From the NCBI GenBank assembly GCA_954871525.1, contig OX940860.1:54362724-54426723 (forward strand): 64,000 nucleotides of DNA, written 5' to 3'. The notes below the pieces were generated by a model. It saw only the letters and a program-made list of their open reading frames with translations, made no database searches and was not told the origin of the DNA. The stretch is from Parietaria judaica (taxonomy: Eukaryota; Streptophyta; Magnoliopsida; Rosales; Urticaceae). The translations under genes and the position numbers were made by a program. This document shows, one piece after another, positions 22,454-34,646 of the stretch (the stretch's first letter is position 1; every line of letters starts with the position of its first letter).

Positions 22454-25400
22454 ATGGTACGGAATTCTCGAAATACCCCTGATGCGCGTCCCGCGTTTGA
22501 TTTTGAGCAAATGGCTGCTGCTTTCCAAGCGATGCAACAAGCATCACAACCACGCGACCCTGCTGCCAGAAAGAGGAGAACCTTTGCAGAGTTTATGAAT
22601 CAATCCCCTCCGAAGTTTGAAGGATTCCCTGATCCTGCCACTGCTGAGAGATGGTTGGAGTTGGTTGAGAAGAAGTTTGAGGTGCTTGACATTCCGACCG
22701 AATACCGTGTTAATTTCGCCACTTATCTTTTCGAGGGCCCAGCGGCCCAATGGTGGAAAATGTACCAGGAAGATACCGGGGTGAATGAACCGGCATGGTC
22801 AAACTTTGTTTCTGCATTCTTGGCGTATTATGTTCCTGAGGACTACCGTTTGGGAAAGATTTATGAGTTCTCGCAGTTGACTCAGGGGAGTATGACAGTG
22901 GCCGAGTATCAGGCAAAGTTTGTCGAGCTGTCGCGCTATAACCCGGATGCCGTGGCTAACCCTGCAGCTAGAATAGTGAAGTTCCGACAGGGACTTCGAC
23001 AACGGATTCGTGAAACCTTGGCGCCATTGCGGTTTTCTGATTTCTCAGAACTTGTCGTTTCTGCGAAGAACACTGAAGCAGAGCAAAATCGTAATTATCA
23101 GGCAAGACAGAGAGGCTCCGAGACGAGAGACAGGAAAACAGACAAGAAAGGCAAGAGTTACAGTCAAGGTTCTTATAGTAGCGGATCGGGCGCTAGTTCG
23201 GGTTCTGGTTCATCTGGCAGTCGGAGATACTCGCCTTATGGTACTTGTCACCTCTGCGGGCAGCCTGGCCATTACAAACGCGATTGTCCGTTTTCACAGC
23301 AACAGTTCCAACCGCAGATATCTCACACCCAACCTATTGGGACCCAGAGTTTCTACTCGCCAGGTGGTGCGAATCAGAATCGTCCTTTTTCAAACCAGAG
23401 TCCTATACCCAACCAGTCGATGGGATTTCAGCCTCGAGGTTTCGCTCCACAGAGACCTCAAGGATTTGGGTTTCCTTCGGGTCAGACTGCACCAGTCCCT
23501 GCACCGTCATCAGGCAGTCACAATAATTTCCGCCCTCAAGGGAGTGGTGGCTCAGGCGGAGGGCAGAATAGAGGTGGCAGATCGCAGTCGAGCAGGAACA
23601 AAGGGAAAGGAAAATCATATGCCGTTACGGGTGTCGAGGCCCAGGGGAAAGAAGTCGTCGACGGTATGATTCTTGTTTCTAATTGTTTATCTCGTGTATT
23701 GTTTGATACGGGGGCATCGCATTCTTTTATATCGGTGGATCTCGCGTCATCTTTGGGGCTAGATATCGAGGCATGCACTGTTCCGTTAGAGTTGTCCACT
23801 CCTATAGGGGGAGTGTCGGAGGTTTCATTGATTTGCAGGTCATGTAAGCTCGTCATCGAGGAGGGAAAATTCACAGCAGATTTGCTAATTCTTCCTATGA
23901 TCGAGTTTGATGTAATATTGGGAATGGATTGGTTGTCTAAGTATCGTGCTATAGTTGATTGTTACAGGAGACGTGTCACCCTCAGAAAGAAAGATGGACA
24001 AATTATCGAATATCAGGCCAAAGGTGGAATATGGCCTCATAATCCTATCTTGAAATCTCTTCTTGGAGGAAAGAGGAATCTTGAAGGGTCGGGAGTTAAT
24101 TGTGCTATTGAAGATGTAGGGCAGAGTGCCTTAAACCCGTACACCCCCGTAGTACAAGAATTTGATGATGTGTTTCCATCGGAGCTTCCGGGACTTCCTC
24201 CGGAACGTGAGATTGAGTTTGGCATTGACTTAGTTCCTGGGAGTTCTCCGATCTCTATGACTCCTTACCGTATGGCTCCAGCAGAATTGGCAGAATTGAG
24301 GGAACAATTAGACGACTTGTTAAGTAAAGGGTTTATCAAACAGAGTACATCTCCGTGGGGAGCGCCCGTCCTATTTGCTAAGAAAAGCGATGGTAGTTTA
24401 CGCCTTTGTGTGGACTACAGACAGCTCAATAAGGTAACGATTAAGAACAAATACCCTTTACCGCGCATTGATGACTTATTCGACCAATTGGGAGGATGCA
24501 AATACTTCTCAAAGATAGACTTGCGGTCGGGTTACCACCAGTTGAGGATTCGAGATGCCGACACCCCGAAGACAGCATTCCGTACACGATATGGTCACTT
24601 TGAGTTCACGGTTATGCCTTTTGGTTTAACGAACGCTCCAGCGGCGTTTATGGACTTAATGAATAGGATTTTTCGACCATACTTGGATCGATTCGTTGTT
24701 GTCTTTATTGACGACATACTTATCTATTCAAAAACCTTAGAGGAACACGCAGAACATTTGCGGATTGTTTTACAGACTTTGCGGGACCATCGCCTATACG
24801 CGAAGAAAGAAAAATGTGAATTCTGGATGACCGAAGTGAAGTTCTTAGGCCACGTGATCTCGCAGGAAGGTATTGCCGTAGACCCATCAAAGATTGAAGC
24901 TATCTTGAACTGGAGGCAACCAAGAAATGTGGCAGAAGTTCGAAGTTTCCTAGGTCTTGCGGGCTATTACAGGAAGTTCGTGGAGAATTTTTCAAAAATT
25001 GCCGCACCGCTAAGCAAGCTCACCAGAAAAGATGTTCAGTTCAGTTGGGATGATAGATGTGAAGAGTCTTTTTCAGAGTTGAAACGACGATTGACGAGTG
25101 CTCCTGTCCTTGTTGTTCCCAATCTAGATGAAGTGTTTACAGTGTATACTGATGCATCTCGAAGTGGACTAGGCTGTGTGCTCATGCAACAAGGGAGAGT
25201 GGTGGCATATGGTTCTAGGCAGTTAAAGCCGCATGAACAAAACTATCCTACCCACGACTTGGAGCTAGCAGCAGTGATATTTGCACTCAAAATCTGGCGT
25301 TGTCATCTTTACGGCTCAAGATTTGAGATATTCACCGATCATCAAAGTCTCAAGTATTTGTTCACGCAGAGAGACTTGAATCTACGACAACGAAGATGGG

Positions 25401-25753
25401 TGGAGTATATGGAAGATTATGAATTTAGTCTACATTATCACCCAGGAAAAGCAAATGTGGTGGCCGATGCATTGAGTCGGAAGAACCATGGTTTGGTTGC
25501 TTCTCTGAACTTAGAGTCATGGAAGAGATCAGTTACCATTGGCGATTACAATTTAGAGTTTCATAGCGACGGGTATAAAGCATGTGCGTATAACGTCATA
25601 GCCGTTCCATCAATGATACTCCAAGTTAGACAAAGTCAGTGGAGCGATGAAACGTTACAAGAGGTATGGAATCGATTACAAGCTGGAGAACAACTTGAAG
25701 GATGGAATGTGGGAGTCGATGGATTTTATTGTACAAAGGAAGGCTTGCGGTAG
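22454..25753 (+). CDS. Chromovirus gag-pol, part 1: gag, protease, RT, RNase H
   Basis: I chose the ATG at 22454 ([20 protein letters not shown]) because upstream in-frame sequence is leader and PBS. From that start: gag core about residues 40-230 ([31 protein letters not shown]); Ser/Gly-rich linker; CCHC knuckle [14 protein letters not shown] at 265-278; aspartic protease [10 protein letters not shown] near 416; RT with [10 protein letters not shown] and catalytic FIDD at 751-754; RNase H starting YTDAS near 898 and ending [10 protein letters not shown]. The frame ends at 25753 in the linker to integrase, through an apparent one-base frameshift; integrase continues in another frame. Otherwise the sequence is free of stops. 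RT copies element RNA; the protease matures the polyprotein. Confidence 0.95.
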   Translation: MVRNSRNTPDARPAFDFEQMAAAFQAMQQASQPRDPAARKRRTFAEFMNQSPPKFEGFPDPATAERWLELVEKKFEVLDIPTEYRVNFATYLFEGPAAQWWKMYQEDTGVNEPAWSNFVSAFLAYYVPEDYRLGKIYEFSQLTQGSMTVAEYQAKFVELSRYNPDAVANPAARIVKFRQGLRQRIRETLAPLRFSDFSELVVSAKNTEAEQNRNYQARQRGSETRDRKTDKKGKSYSQGSYSSGSGASSGSGSSGSRRYSPYGTCHLCGQPGHYKRDCPFSQQQFQPQISHTQPIGTQSFYSPGGANQNRPFSNQSPIPNQSMGFQPRGFAPQRPQGFGFPSGQTAPVPAPSSGSHNNFRPQGSGGSGGGQNRGGRSQSSRNKGKGKSYAVTGVEAQGKEVVDGMILVSNCLSRVLFDTGASHSFISVDLASSLGLDIEACTVPLELSTPIGGVSEVSLICRSCKLVIEEGKFTADLLILPMIEFDVILGMDWLSKYRAIVDCYRRRVTLRKKDGQIIEYQAKGGIWPHNPILKSLLGGKRNLEGSGVNCAIEDVGQSALNPYTPVVQEFDDVFPSELPGLPPEREIEFGIDLVPGSSPISMTPYRMAPAELAELREQLDDLLSKGFIKQSTSPWGAPVLFAKKSDGSLRLCVDYRQLNKVTIKNKYPLPRIDDLFDQLGGCKYFSKIDLRSGYHQLRIRDADTPKTAFRTRYGHFEFTVMPFGLTNAPAAFMDLMNRIFRPYLDRFVVVFIDDILIYSKTLEEHAEHLRIVLQTLRDHRLYAKKEKCEFWMTEVKFLGHVISQEGIAVDPSKIEAILNWRQPRNVAEVRSFLGLAGYYRKFVENFSKIAAPLSKLTRKDVQFSWDDRCEESFSELKRRLTSAPVLVVPNLDEVFTVYTDASRSGLGCVLMQQGRVVAYGSRQLKPHEQNYPTHDLELAAVIFALKIWRCHLYGSRFEIFTDHQSLKYLFTQRDLNLRQRRWVEYMEDYEFSLHYHPGKANVVADALSRKNHGLVASLNLESWKRSVTIGDYNLEFHSDGYKACAYNVIAVPSMILQVRQSQWSDETLQEVWNRLQAGEQLEGWNVGVDGFYCTKEGLR

Positions 25754-27054
25754 CTGATGATACTACGTTACGAAGCGCCATCTTACATGAAGCTCATCGT
25801 TCCAAGTTTGCTATTCACCCAGGGAGTACGAAGATGTACCAGGATCTGAAGAGGCAATATTATTGGTACGGAATGAAGTCGGATGTGGCGATGTTCGTGA
25901 AGAGATGTCCAGTTTGCCAAATGGTCAAAGCAGAGCATCAAAGACCTGGCGGGGAGCTTAGACCACTTGAAATACCTGAATGGAAATGGGACTGCATCAC
26001 AATGGACTTCGTTTCGGGACTTCCTCGGTCTCGGGGCGGACACGATGCGGTGTGGGTGATTGTTGATAGATTGACTAAATCAGCCCACTTTATCCCCATT
26101 CGGACAGATTACAAAGTTCCGAAACTTTGTAAACTATATGTGGAAAAGATAGTAAAGCTTCATGGGATCCCTGTTTCAATAGTTTCGGACCGAGACGCTC
26201 GTTTCACCTCCAAGTTTTGGAGAGGATTACAGAAAGAGATGGGAACTGAATTGAGTTTGAGCACAGCTTTTCATCCTCAGACTGATGGACAATCAGAGCG
26301 AGTGATTCAGATCTTAGAAGACATGCTTCGGGCGTGCGCCTTAGATTTTGGAGGAAAGTGGAAGGAGCAGCTACCATTCGTGGAGTTCGCTTACAACAAT
26401 AGCTTTCAGGCTAGTATCGGTATGGCACCGTATGAGGCCTTGTATGGTCGACCTTGTCGTTCGCCTCTTTGTTGGGCCGAGTGTGAAGATCGTATTACTC
26501 TCGGTCCTTCCTATCTCAGAGATACAACAGAAGCGATTAAGCTTATTCGGGAAAGACTCAAGACTGCTCAAAGTCGCCAGAAGAGTTATGCGGATCGAAG
26601 ACGAAGGCCACTGGAATTCATGGTTGGCGACAATGTGTTCCTGAAGGTGACGCCCATGCGTGGTGTTTCCCGTTTCGGAATAAAAGGAAAGTTGGCTCCG
26701 CGATACACAGGTCCATTCGAGATAGTTGAAAGAGTCGGGCCACTTGCCTACAGGCTTGATTTACCTCCGCAATTATCTCATGTCCACAATGTGTTCCATG
26801 TGTCGATGTTGAGAAGATATGAACCCGATCCTCAACAAATCATTGAGTGGACAGAGATACCTATTCAAGAAAATGCGACGTACGTGGAACACCCACTTCA
26901 TATTATCGACCGTGAAATCAAAGTCCTTCGTCGACGAGAAATTCCTCTAGTTAAAGTGGTATGGAAAAACCACGACCCTCGAGAGGCAACATGGGAGTTA
27001 GAGTCGGAAATGATGGAGAAGTACCCCTTTTTGTTCGGGGGTAGTTCCGTTTAA
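25702..27054 (+). CDS. Chromovirus integrase and chromodomain, part 2 after a frameshift
   Basis: This 450-codon frame overlaps the end of part 1. True continuation probably begins near 25725-25735, where the reading switches. It has the HHCC zinc domain (H in [15 protein letters not shown]), the catalytic core ([33 protein letters not shown], and DGQSER with the glutamate of D,D-35-E), a GPF-type segment ([10 protein letters not shown]), and a C-terminal chromodomain-like region ([18 protein letters not shown]) near the end. Known role: integration of cDNA, with the chromodomain guiding it to chromatin marks. The single frameshift is the only disabling lesion I see in the coding part. Confidence 0.93.
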   Translation: MECGSRWILLYKGRLAVADDTTLRSAILHEAHRSKFAIHPGSTKMYQDLKRQYYWYGMKSDVAMFVKRCPVCQMVKAEHQRPGGELRPLEIPEWKWDCITMDFVSGLPRSRGGHDAVWVIVDRLTKSAHFIPIRTDYKVPKLCKLYVEKIVKLHGIPVSIVSDRDARFTSKFWRGLQKEMGTELSLSTAFHPQTDGQSERVIQILEDMLRACALDFGGKWKEQLPFVEFAYNNSFQASIGMAPYEALYGRPCRSPLCWAECEDRITLGPSYLRDTTEAIKLIRERLKTAQSRQKSYADRRRRPLEFMVGDNVFLKVTPMRGVSRFGIKGKLAPRYTGPFEIVERVGPLAYRLDLPPQLSHVHNVFHVSMLRRYEPDPQQIIEWTEIPIQENATYVEHPLHIIDREIKVLRRREIPLVKVVWKNHDPREATWELESEMMEKYPFLFGGSSV

Positions 27055-27077
27055 ATTTCGAGGACGAATTTTTTTTT

Positions 27078-27089
27078 AAAGGGGTGGAG
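27078..27089 (+). promoter_or_regulatory. Polypurine tract of the chromovirus
   Basis: AAAGGGGTGGAG, three bases before the 3' LTR, is the expected plus-strand priming site. Confidence 0.85.
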
Positions 27090-27092
27090 TAT

Positions 27093-29204
27093 TGTAAAAC
27101 CCATATATATATATATATTATATATATTAAAAAAAAAAAAAAAATGTCAGCATACCTCTTTCTCCCCCCCCCCCCCCTTTTTCTTTTCTTTTTCTCCCTC
27201 TCCTTCCCGTACCTCTCTCTCTCTCTTTTCTCTCGAACTTTCCCCCACAACCAAAGTTCAAAGCTTGATAACTCGCTCACCGGAGCTCCGATCGGCGAGA
27301 TCTTGGTACCGTTGGAAAGCTCTCGAGGAGGTGAGCAAGCTGCTGGGCGGAAGTCGACCGGAGGTGGCGGCGTTTGACCGGAATATTCGCCGGAAGGTGC
27401 GATTTTACAACTTTAGATCTTTTTCGTGTCGGTTTGATTTTGAGAAATCTAATACCGGAATCATGTTCACGAAGCCTATTAGAGTCCGTTGGTGGTGCCA
27501 CCTCGCCGTCGTCGTCGCCGGCCGCCGCCGTCGGCCGCCGCGTCATTTTCCGATCTCGGATTTTATTGAGGGGTTTTGAAGCCCTCGTCGAGGAGATCGA
27601 AAGCCCTCGATCGGAATCGTCATCGGACTCTCGGTAAGCCCGAATTTCCTTGACCTAGTTGCTGAATTTAGATGATCAAATTAGGTGTGTTCTGGGCCTT
27701 GATTGATGAAATTGACTTCGCCATTGCGTTTAGAACAGTCGAATTAAGCTAGGAGAAGCATAAATTTGTCGAATTGATGCCCGTTTTGCTGCCTCGTTTT
27801 GCGTGCCCGACGGGAATTCGGCCCGGGTTAAATTTTAGTGTATCGGGTTTTCAATTGACAATTTGAATTCCAATCTTAGTAGTATTTGACTTATGAATGG
27901 TATCGGTGTTATAGCTGGTACGGATAGTCGTCCCGTGGTCGCCTCGAAGACTGTGCTACCCGAACCACCCGTTTTGACTAGTTCAACAGATCCCGAAGTC
28001 TCTAGTCATCAATCTCAGGGCCAAGACGAACCCACATCTTCGACTAGCTAGTCGATCGGTCAAAGTTTCCACGGATTGAGGTAGGGGCTATTACCTTTTC
28101 TCGCAATTTAAAATGAACGTAGAAACCCACGCTTTAATGAAGATTGAACCGGATAGGTTAATGTGGGATTTAGTGAATGATTTGATAATTAATAAAATTA
28201 ATGTTATATAGTCGTTGCTTGATAGCGAGGCTGGATATCAGGTATGGTTGTATCGGGTTGATGCTTGTTATATTTCATGTTTATGGTTACGTCGGGATGA
28301 CGTATATTGATGTTGGTACCCGCTTCGGGCGGATGATGATTATTATGATATGGTACCCGCTTCGGGCGGATGAGCTGCTGACGAGCAGCTGGCTACTGCG
28401 CAGTAGGCCTGATATGGTTATGAATATGGATATGGATATGATTGGTGACCCAAAAGTCAACATTTCGACCCATGGCGAACTGGCCGTCTTTGGTGGTGAT
28501 TAGGATCCCGAGTCGAGGGCGAGTTACGGTTAGGGACTTCTAGTCCACCTGTGCTCGTGCCTTGAGAACTCGATGGGATATAGTGGAGTAAAGACGCGAG
28601 CTGACTCGGCATGGACCACCGAAATGATTTGACTTTTGTGGAGTTTATTTATTTATTTATTTTTTTATGAAAATGATGATTAAATGGTTTATGATGGCGT
28701 TTAATTTATTTAATTGTAATTTGACTAATAAAGGTTCGGTAAAGAGAATTGGTAATAGATTCCCTACTGAGCATGTGGTGCTCACCCCTTCCATATACAT
28801 TTTTTTTCCCTTCCAGTTACAGGTGGTGATCAGTATCAAACTCCGGGCGAGGAGTAGTTTGAGTTAGGAGGTCGACGTGTTGATTAGCTTAACCGTACCT
28901 CTAGTGTTCGTCGAGGTGAATCTCGCTTTTTGGGTTGATCTTTTATTCAGACTTGTAATGGATTAAATTAAGGATATTTGTGATGGTGATACTTTATATT
29001 TGTCGTTTTATGGTGTTGTATAAACTGTGGTCGTTGATGTTGTATTGTCGTTTTAAGTCCCATGGGCAAAAGTTATGTGTTTGTTGACGTGGACGTTGAA
29101 TATTCAACGATATTGTTTAAATGATGATGTGTCATTGACCAGTCCAAGTTTGAAAAGTCGTTGTTTTTGTCTTATTCTACTAACCCCCATCTAGGGGCGT
29201 TACA
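27093..29204 (+). repeat. 3' LTR of the chromovirus
   Basis: 2112 bp, near-identical to the 5' LTR. It differs at about 27273, 27397 and 28406 by substitution and by one base in each of the A-run and C-run. Confidence 0.96.
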
Positions 29205-30056
29205 ATCCAAGATGACGAGGTCGAACGGAACACCTCGACAGACAAGGTAATCCTGACTTAGTACTTTAAATTTTCTAGATGGTTACGATTTTCATTGATA
29301 AATTCGTTTAGGATATCTCACTGGGATCTAACTAGTTCGAGATATCCATATACCTTTGTTAATTTTGGTATCTTCCTCCGGAGCTTAAGTGTGCTTTCTT
29401 AAACACTCGCTTTGTTCGATTATTTATTTCAAAGTTTAAATATGCCCGAAGTACGGGGTATCCTTAGATTATTTTGATGGTCTTCGACACCTTGAACAAT
29501 CTTTGAAAACCCTGGAACCCGGTATTCAAAGCAAAATTTTCTTCTTGTATTGGTCTAGGATTCAAGCGAATGATCTGAGAGGACTTAGTGAATCTAAAGG
29601 TTCGATTTTCACCTCGTAAATTCAATCCTAACGAAGTCCGAAGTAGAAATCACCTTGGATTTGCAAAGTAACTTAGGCTGAGTAGTTTATGCAAAGACAA
29701 ATTAAAGTCAAGAAAATTCTGTAGATTTTGAAATTAAATCGAATATTTACTGGATGATGAAACGCAAAAATGGGCAAAGAGAGAGACGAAAATCGTCGAT
29801 GAAAATTCAAACCTTCCGGAAATAAGGAAAGGTCAACAGGTCGGAATCCCGACCAAAGAAAAATCCTCGCAAACGAGGACCTTATGCATTTTCCATCGAC
29901 ACGTTGTTTTGCGATCAAAACAACAAAGCTTATACGAAGACAAAATGTGGAATAATTCCACCTCGTCGGAAACCTAAAGTCTTCATATCGTTAAAGATAT
30001 CGCGTAAACATAATAGTCCATCAACCATTCCATACTTAATGGACTGGGGGGCTCAC
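29205..30056. other. Rest of the outer retroelement interior
   Basis: The outer element resumes at the second ATCCA copy and runs to a purine-rich tract before the 3' LTR. No gene recognised. Confidence 0.7.
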
Positions 30057-30749
30057 TGTTGATGCAGGATTTCATCCTCCCTGAAAAACGACATCGAAAG
30101 ACAAAACTACACCCAAAGACGTAAACGACGTAGGGTCTAAAGAAAGTTGGGCCTCACAACGAACCAGCAGGCCCAATAAGCAGCCCAGCACGGTCAGTCT
30201 GTCAAGAGTCCACTTCGAAGCCAAGTCAACAAGAGCCAAGTCTTCCCGAAGACCAAGCCCACGAAGACCAAGCCCACGAGGACCAAGCAGCCTTTCCGAA
30301 GACTAAGCAGCCCAGAATATCAGGCGTTTTCTCCCTTTATTGACCAAACCCAGAGTCCTCCACGTGGAAAGAGACCAAGTACCACGTCGTCGAGACTTTA
30401 CACGTGGTGGCAAAAGAAGAGAAAAAGGAGAACCAGCTCAGTCTACTAGCCGTTACTAAATTATAGGAAAGAGACGTTGTAATACAGGCTATAAATAAAG
30501 CCTTCGAAGTAACTTAAGACAGAATCATCTCGTTCCATATATTCTACTAGCTTTTCACTCTGTAATCGCTTGGTTATCAATCAAACATACAAGTTCCTTA
30601 TTATCGATCAACTCTTTACCAAATTGTCATCTCGTAACTTTCTTCACCGAAGTGGGTTTTATCTCGGATAATTAAGATCCACCGTCCTATTCATCATAAA
30701 CAGAGTGCTATCACTTTGTGACAGTTGGTCGTGATTATTCACATCAACA
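30057..30749 (+). repeat. 3' LTR of the outer retroelement
   Basis: 693 bp, TATA box at 30490-30497. It differs from the 5' LTR by about 7 substitutions and one inserted G. Confidence 0.94.
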
Positions 30750-30754
30750 AGTAC

Positions 30755-32540
30755 AAAGTTGTAGTCATAGTGAGCGTTTGAGGGTCACTAACACACTACT
30801 TATTATTTGACCGAGTGTTTTTTTTTTTTTTTTTTCAATTAGATGTCGAACTAAATCAATAAATATTAAATTATATAATTATTGTGAAGTAAACAATAAA
30901 TTTAGTTCTTTATGAGTTATTAGGTTAGATTGTTTTTTATAATATTAAAAAATAATAAAAGAGTCTGAATATACATTCGAATATATCATATATTGTTAGA
31001 TTAGAATTAATCTTTTTTTTTTTTTCTCTCAAATAAACCACCTTTCTATATTGATGGTTGAGACTTGAGAGTTAAGACTAAGTAATAGAGCATGTATCAC
31101 ATTTGGTTTTTGAAGATAATTATGTGATCACATATAATATGTTACACGAGGTTTCACCTTTTTCCGAATTACAATATATGGTTGGTAAATATGACCTAAT
31201 TAATCTAATCTTACACTCATTACTCATATTATATTCCTTGGAAGAATGATAAGTCAAAAACTTAATCTTGAAGCTCACATAAAAGGTTTATGATATATGA
31301 TACATAAACCATGTAAAATAATCATCTGAAACCCGTAACAAACACTATAAGCGTCTTTAGATACAAATAGGAAAAACATATAATAAGATCGAACTATGTA
31401 ATTGTATGTATTATTGTAGATGAGTTAAGTTTCCGATCTTGAGATCTGATCATAAAATGTTATTAAGTATTTCTATAAATTATTATATATGTGGACTAAA
31501 AAGATTATATATTTAATTAAGAAAATATATTTTACAACATACTCTATCATTACAATCCATTCTCTTAACACTTTTAGAGTGTTCCTTTACACTAAAATAG
31601 ACATATATTAGGATATTTTTTTTTTACTGTGAATTGATGAGATATATTTAATTTAGTTGGATAAGTATAACTAGGCATCGAGATAGTGATGCCCATTTTG
31701 TCTACTTTATTCCACTTCTTTCAATTCTTAAATATTTGGCATTATTTGTAATAGAGAATATAAAATTTCAAATACGAAATAGATTGTTGCTTAGGATAAT
31801 CCAAATGGATGCACCATTAAAGTTCATCGTCAGTATAAAATTGTCAAAAATTAAGAAGTTTCTGTGTATGTGGGAAAATAAATCTGGGTTTTTAAATTTA
31901 ACATGGACTCATTTTTTTTTCTTCAAAAAACTTAAAATTCCAAATCCGAGTTCGAAAAAACAGAAAAGGGTTTTTGAACGCGCTTTTATCATTAGAGAAT
32001 ATCTTTCTTTCAGATCACTCTAGTGTTACCCAAGTTTTGTGAAAAACGAAACTTATACAAAACATCCGATGGAAGAACTAAGATCAACTGTTCACCATTA
32101 GCTAATAACGCCTAAATATAATCCCTCCTTGCTTCGGCCCAGCCCTAGACCAAAGGCCCTTCTCTATCAATGCAGCTCTGGCCCACCACTGTGGTCCGTG
32201 GCCTGGGGCCGACTTCTCGCTTGGTCCTTTGCCACGTATTCCCGGGTCCGTAACATTAGCCTCTAAAATATTCTCTAGGAGCAAAAGGATCACCACACTT
32301 CATTACACATATGTGTAATTGAATGATAAGGTCCCAAAAGAGAAGTATATAGTGTCGTTTAAATTAAACCAGAGCATTGCACAAACAAAAGATAGTAAAA
32401 TACGACACACCAACTATAAATGTCCGTGTTTTTGCCTCTCCAAGATATCTTTGTGTAGGGCTTAATATGAATTGTGCCTAACTCCCTTTTGGCTGAACTT
32501 AAGTGTCACGTATAACGACGTAACGTTAGTGATTTTTATT
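30755..32540. other. AT-rich intergenic DNA, nothing recognised
   Basis: T- and A-runs at 30816-30835 and 31013-31025. The open frame at about 31736-32023 has no known domain and low-complexity Phe/Lys content. A GC-richer block at 32100-32250 looks like a fragment of an unknown repeat. Confidence 0.5.
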
Positions 32541-32809
32541 ACCAAATTTCAATATTACGTATCAAAGTGGTATAACATCGTAATGTTAGAGGTTGTTACC
32601 ACTAAATTTTAACGCGAAGTAATTAAAATACGACAAACTCAAAACTCAAAACCATAAATATTAGGTATCATTATCAAAGTGGTATAAGATCGTAATGTTA
32701 GTGCTTGTTACGACCAAATTTTAACGTGAAGTATTAAAATACAACAAACTCAAAACCATAAATATTAGGTATCAAAGTGGTATAAGATCGTAACGTTAAT
32801 AATTGTTAC
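32541..32809. repeat. ~100-112-bp tandem repeat, last copy split by a solo LTR
   Basis: ATCAAAGTGGTATAA starts at 32561, 32673 and 32771. Units include TAACGTTAGT, AAATTTTAACG and ACTCAAAACCATAAATATTAGG. The last unit is cut at GTTAC (32805-32809) and resumes at 34368 (ATTACCATCAAATTTTAACG), which dates the LTR insertion after the array. Confidence 0.82.
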
Positions 32810-33306
32810 TGTTACGGTGAAAAATCACCGCAACAATCATGGATTTACGAATGGTGTAATTCTTTTTTTTAAATTACCTAGGATTTCAAGTCTTTACGTT
32901 AAAACTTAATCACGCAATCAAAAATAGATTTGAAAGAGAAAACACGTCTATAGCATGTACCTTGTACGGATTTTTCTGGTCCCGTTTTTCATTACTTAGC
33001 TCGCTATTTATAGAGTTCCTAGCTCTAAGATACCCTCATAAATGAGCGGTTACAATTGAGTCTGATTCCCTCGTAATTGTCTTATTTATGTGGCTTATTA
33101 CAAAGAATAATGTTTTAGTAACTGCCGTCATTAATCCTGAGGCTTAAATAATGATAGACTGATTGCTCCTTGCTGTTGTTTTTCTCATCGTCCGTCGCTG
33201 GTCTCGTCGCATAACTGCTTCTCGTCGCTGGACTCCTTGCCTTCATCTCCACACGGTCCGCTTCTCTGTCGATGAGGTTTTGTCAATGAGGTTTCTTGTG
33301 GGCGCT

Positions 33307-34113
33307 CAGGGCCGGCCCTGAGTTTGTCGGGCCCCTAGGCGAAGACTGATTTTGGGGCCCCTATCGTAATTATAAAAATAAATACCAATAAAAAAATTAT
33401 AAAAGTATTTGAAGAATAAATTACTCAATTAAATATGACGCATCTAGCGTTTTTAGAGGCAAAAGTACAAATTAAAACTGTATAGTTGAGTTTTTGAACC
33501 ATATCTTGTTCGATAGACAATAAAGCTAAACAGTTCAATCTATCTTGAGACATGGTTGAACGAAGATAAGACTTGATCAATTTCAACTTTGAGAAGCTTC
33601 TTTCTGCGTGCGCAACAGTGACCGGTATGGTTAGCATAATCCGGTATGGTTAGCATAACCAAAGAATAAAAAGATACCCAAAGGAATTCACATTCGACAG
33701 AGAGCGGTGTCCTTGAGAAGAAGAGGAGAAAAAAGTATAAATGACCTTTGACTTACCCCTTACACAAGAGATAAAAAAGGGTTTAAAAATAATATAAATT
33801 AGAAATAAAAAATGTTTTAAAACCTAATCGATATATAATAGGGCCTAGAGAAGTAATAACTAATACCACATCCACACTGCACTATCACGGGCCAGTTGAA
33901 CTTTTATATCAGGCCTTTTAAGAGTGCATGGCCCAGTTAAACTTTTATATCAGGCCTTTTAATATGAATTTTTTTTTAGTATGAATGGTGTATATAATTT
34001 TTAAAACGTGAACACATTAATACACTCAATATTTTTTCCTTCATCCTGGGCCCTTAATTTACAAATTTATTATAGTCTTGGGCCTACCATATATACCCTC
34101 AGGGCCGCCACTG
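33307..34113 (-). mobile_element. Deleted hAT transposon inside the solo LTR
   Basis: The left end CAGGGCCGGCCCTGAG and the right end (read inward, CAGTGGCGGCCCTGAG) form imperfect terminal inverted repeats. The 8-bp duplications are TGGGCGCT (33299-33306) and TGGGCGCC (34114-34121), differing at one base. It is 807 bp long and carries only the C-terminal piece of a transposase. Confidence 0.88.
33425..33637 (-). pseudogene. hAT transposase C-terminal dimerisation fragment
   Basis: The 70-codon frame reads LTIPVTVAHAERSFSKLKLI, then KSYLRSTMSQDRLNCLALLS and IE. This is the hallmark of the hAT family C-terminal dimerisation domain of zinc-finger MYM-like transposases. The BED finger and catalytic RNase H-like fold are missing, so it cannot be an active transposase. 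Confidence 0.88.
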
Positions 34114-34367
34114 TGGGCGCCTCCTCGTAGATGGGTTTCTTTGCTCTCCTCGCTTACTATCTTTGTCGCCTGCCTTCTTGTCGATCGACGAGCTTCTTCC
34201 CATTCTTCATTTGCGTGTTGACTTTTTCCTCGATCGATCCATTTGGTTTCTGGTAACGGGCTTTGACTTTGTCACTAGGTTCTTTATTGTGAAGCCCATT
34301 TTCATAAACGCTAGAGGTAGATTTCGTTGCTAATACGGAATCGGTAAGACGAAATCGTACATCAACA

Positions 34368-34646
34368 ATTACCATCAAATTTTAACGTGAAGTATTAAAA
34401 TACAACAAACTCAAAACACAAAACCAATATCTTCGTCACAGATAACTCTCTTAAAGGTACTACATGGATGAATATTTATATGCGTTTAGTACAGGTTATC
34501 ACAATAGGGGAGCAGCATTAGCTGCATAAATGGCATTAGAAACGAACAAAAACACATTAAAATTGTTATAATTTTTTTTTTTACAAATTAAGAATGAGAA
34601 TAATGAAAAAAGTACTTAATTTATTGTCAAACTACGTATTACGTTC
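34368..34646. other. Continuation of the split tandem repeat, then AT-rich spacer
   Basis: The first ~65 bp are the other half of the repeat unit cut by the solo LTR; the rest up to the Tat-like LTR shows nothing recognisable. Confidence 0.6.

Larger units (their letters stand above)
20204..29204 (+). mobile_element. Nearly intact Tekay/Del-like chromovirus nested in the outer element (TSD ATCCA)
   Basis: LTRs are 20204-22313 (2110 bp) and 27093-29204 (2112 bp), starting TGTAAAACCC and ending GGGCGTTACA. Perfect 5-bp duplications ATCCA are at 20199-20203 and 29205-29209. The PBS is TGGTATCAGAGC (22317-22328, initiator-Met tRNA type); the polypurine tract is AAAGGGGTGGAG (27078-27089). Domain order is gag-zinc knuckle-protease-RT-RNase H-integrase-chromodomain, typical of Gypsy chromoviruses; long LTRs fit the Tekay/Del clade. 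Reading the LTRs against each other I find 3 substitutions (near 20382, 20507 and 21515 and their partners) and two one-base homopolymer differences, so insertion was very recent. Confidence 0.97.
12480..30749 (+). mobile_element. Outer gag-only Gypsy-type LTR retroelement, interrupted by a chromovirus (TSD AGTAC)
   Basis: LTRs of 692 bp (12480-13171) and 693 bp (30057-30749) begin TGTTGATGCAGG and end CACATCAACA. Perfect 5-bp duplications AGTAC are at 12475-12479 and 30750-30754. A primer-binding-type motif (TTTGGCGCCGTCTGTGGG) follows the 5' LTR and a purine tract (GGACTGGGGGGC) precedes the 3' LTR. The only recognisable gene is gag; there is no protease, reverse transcriptase or integrase, so it is non-autonomous. 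Its own internal DNA amounts to about 7.9 kb and is filled with 166-bp and 100-bp tandem repeats. I count 7 substitutions and 1 indel between the LTRs. The 9-kb element at 20204-29204 is inserted in it. The gag type and PBS suggest the Tat/Athila side of Gypsy. Confidence 0.93.
32810..34367 (-). mobile_element. Solo LTR (near-TSD GTTAC/ATTAC) interrupted by a hAT element
   Basis: On the minus strand it starts TGTTGATGTACG and ends CCGTAACA. It is flanked by GTTAC (32805-32809) and ATTAC (34368-34372), 4 of 5 matching. A minus-strand TATAAATA is at 33005-33012. Removing the inserted hAT (33307-34113 plus its 8-bp duplication) leaves about 743 bp of LTR. The split host repeat on both sides supports the boundaries. 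No internal region is present. Confidence 0.82.

Noticed and set aside
31736..32023. 95-codon ORF
   Set aside because: AT-rich, Phe/Lys-heavy, no motif or supporting splice sites.
32102..32296. 64-codon minus ORF in a GC-richer block
   Set aside because: No domain; the block looks like a fragment of an unknown repeat without identifiable ends.
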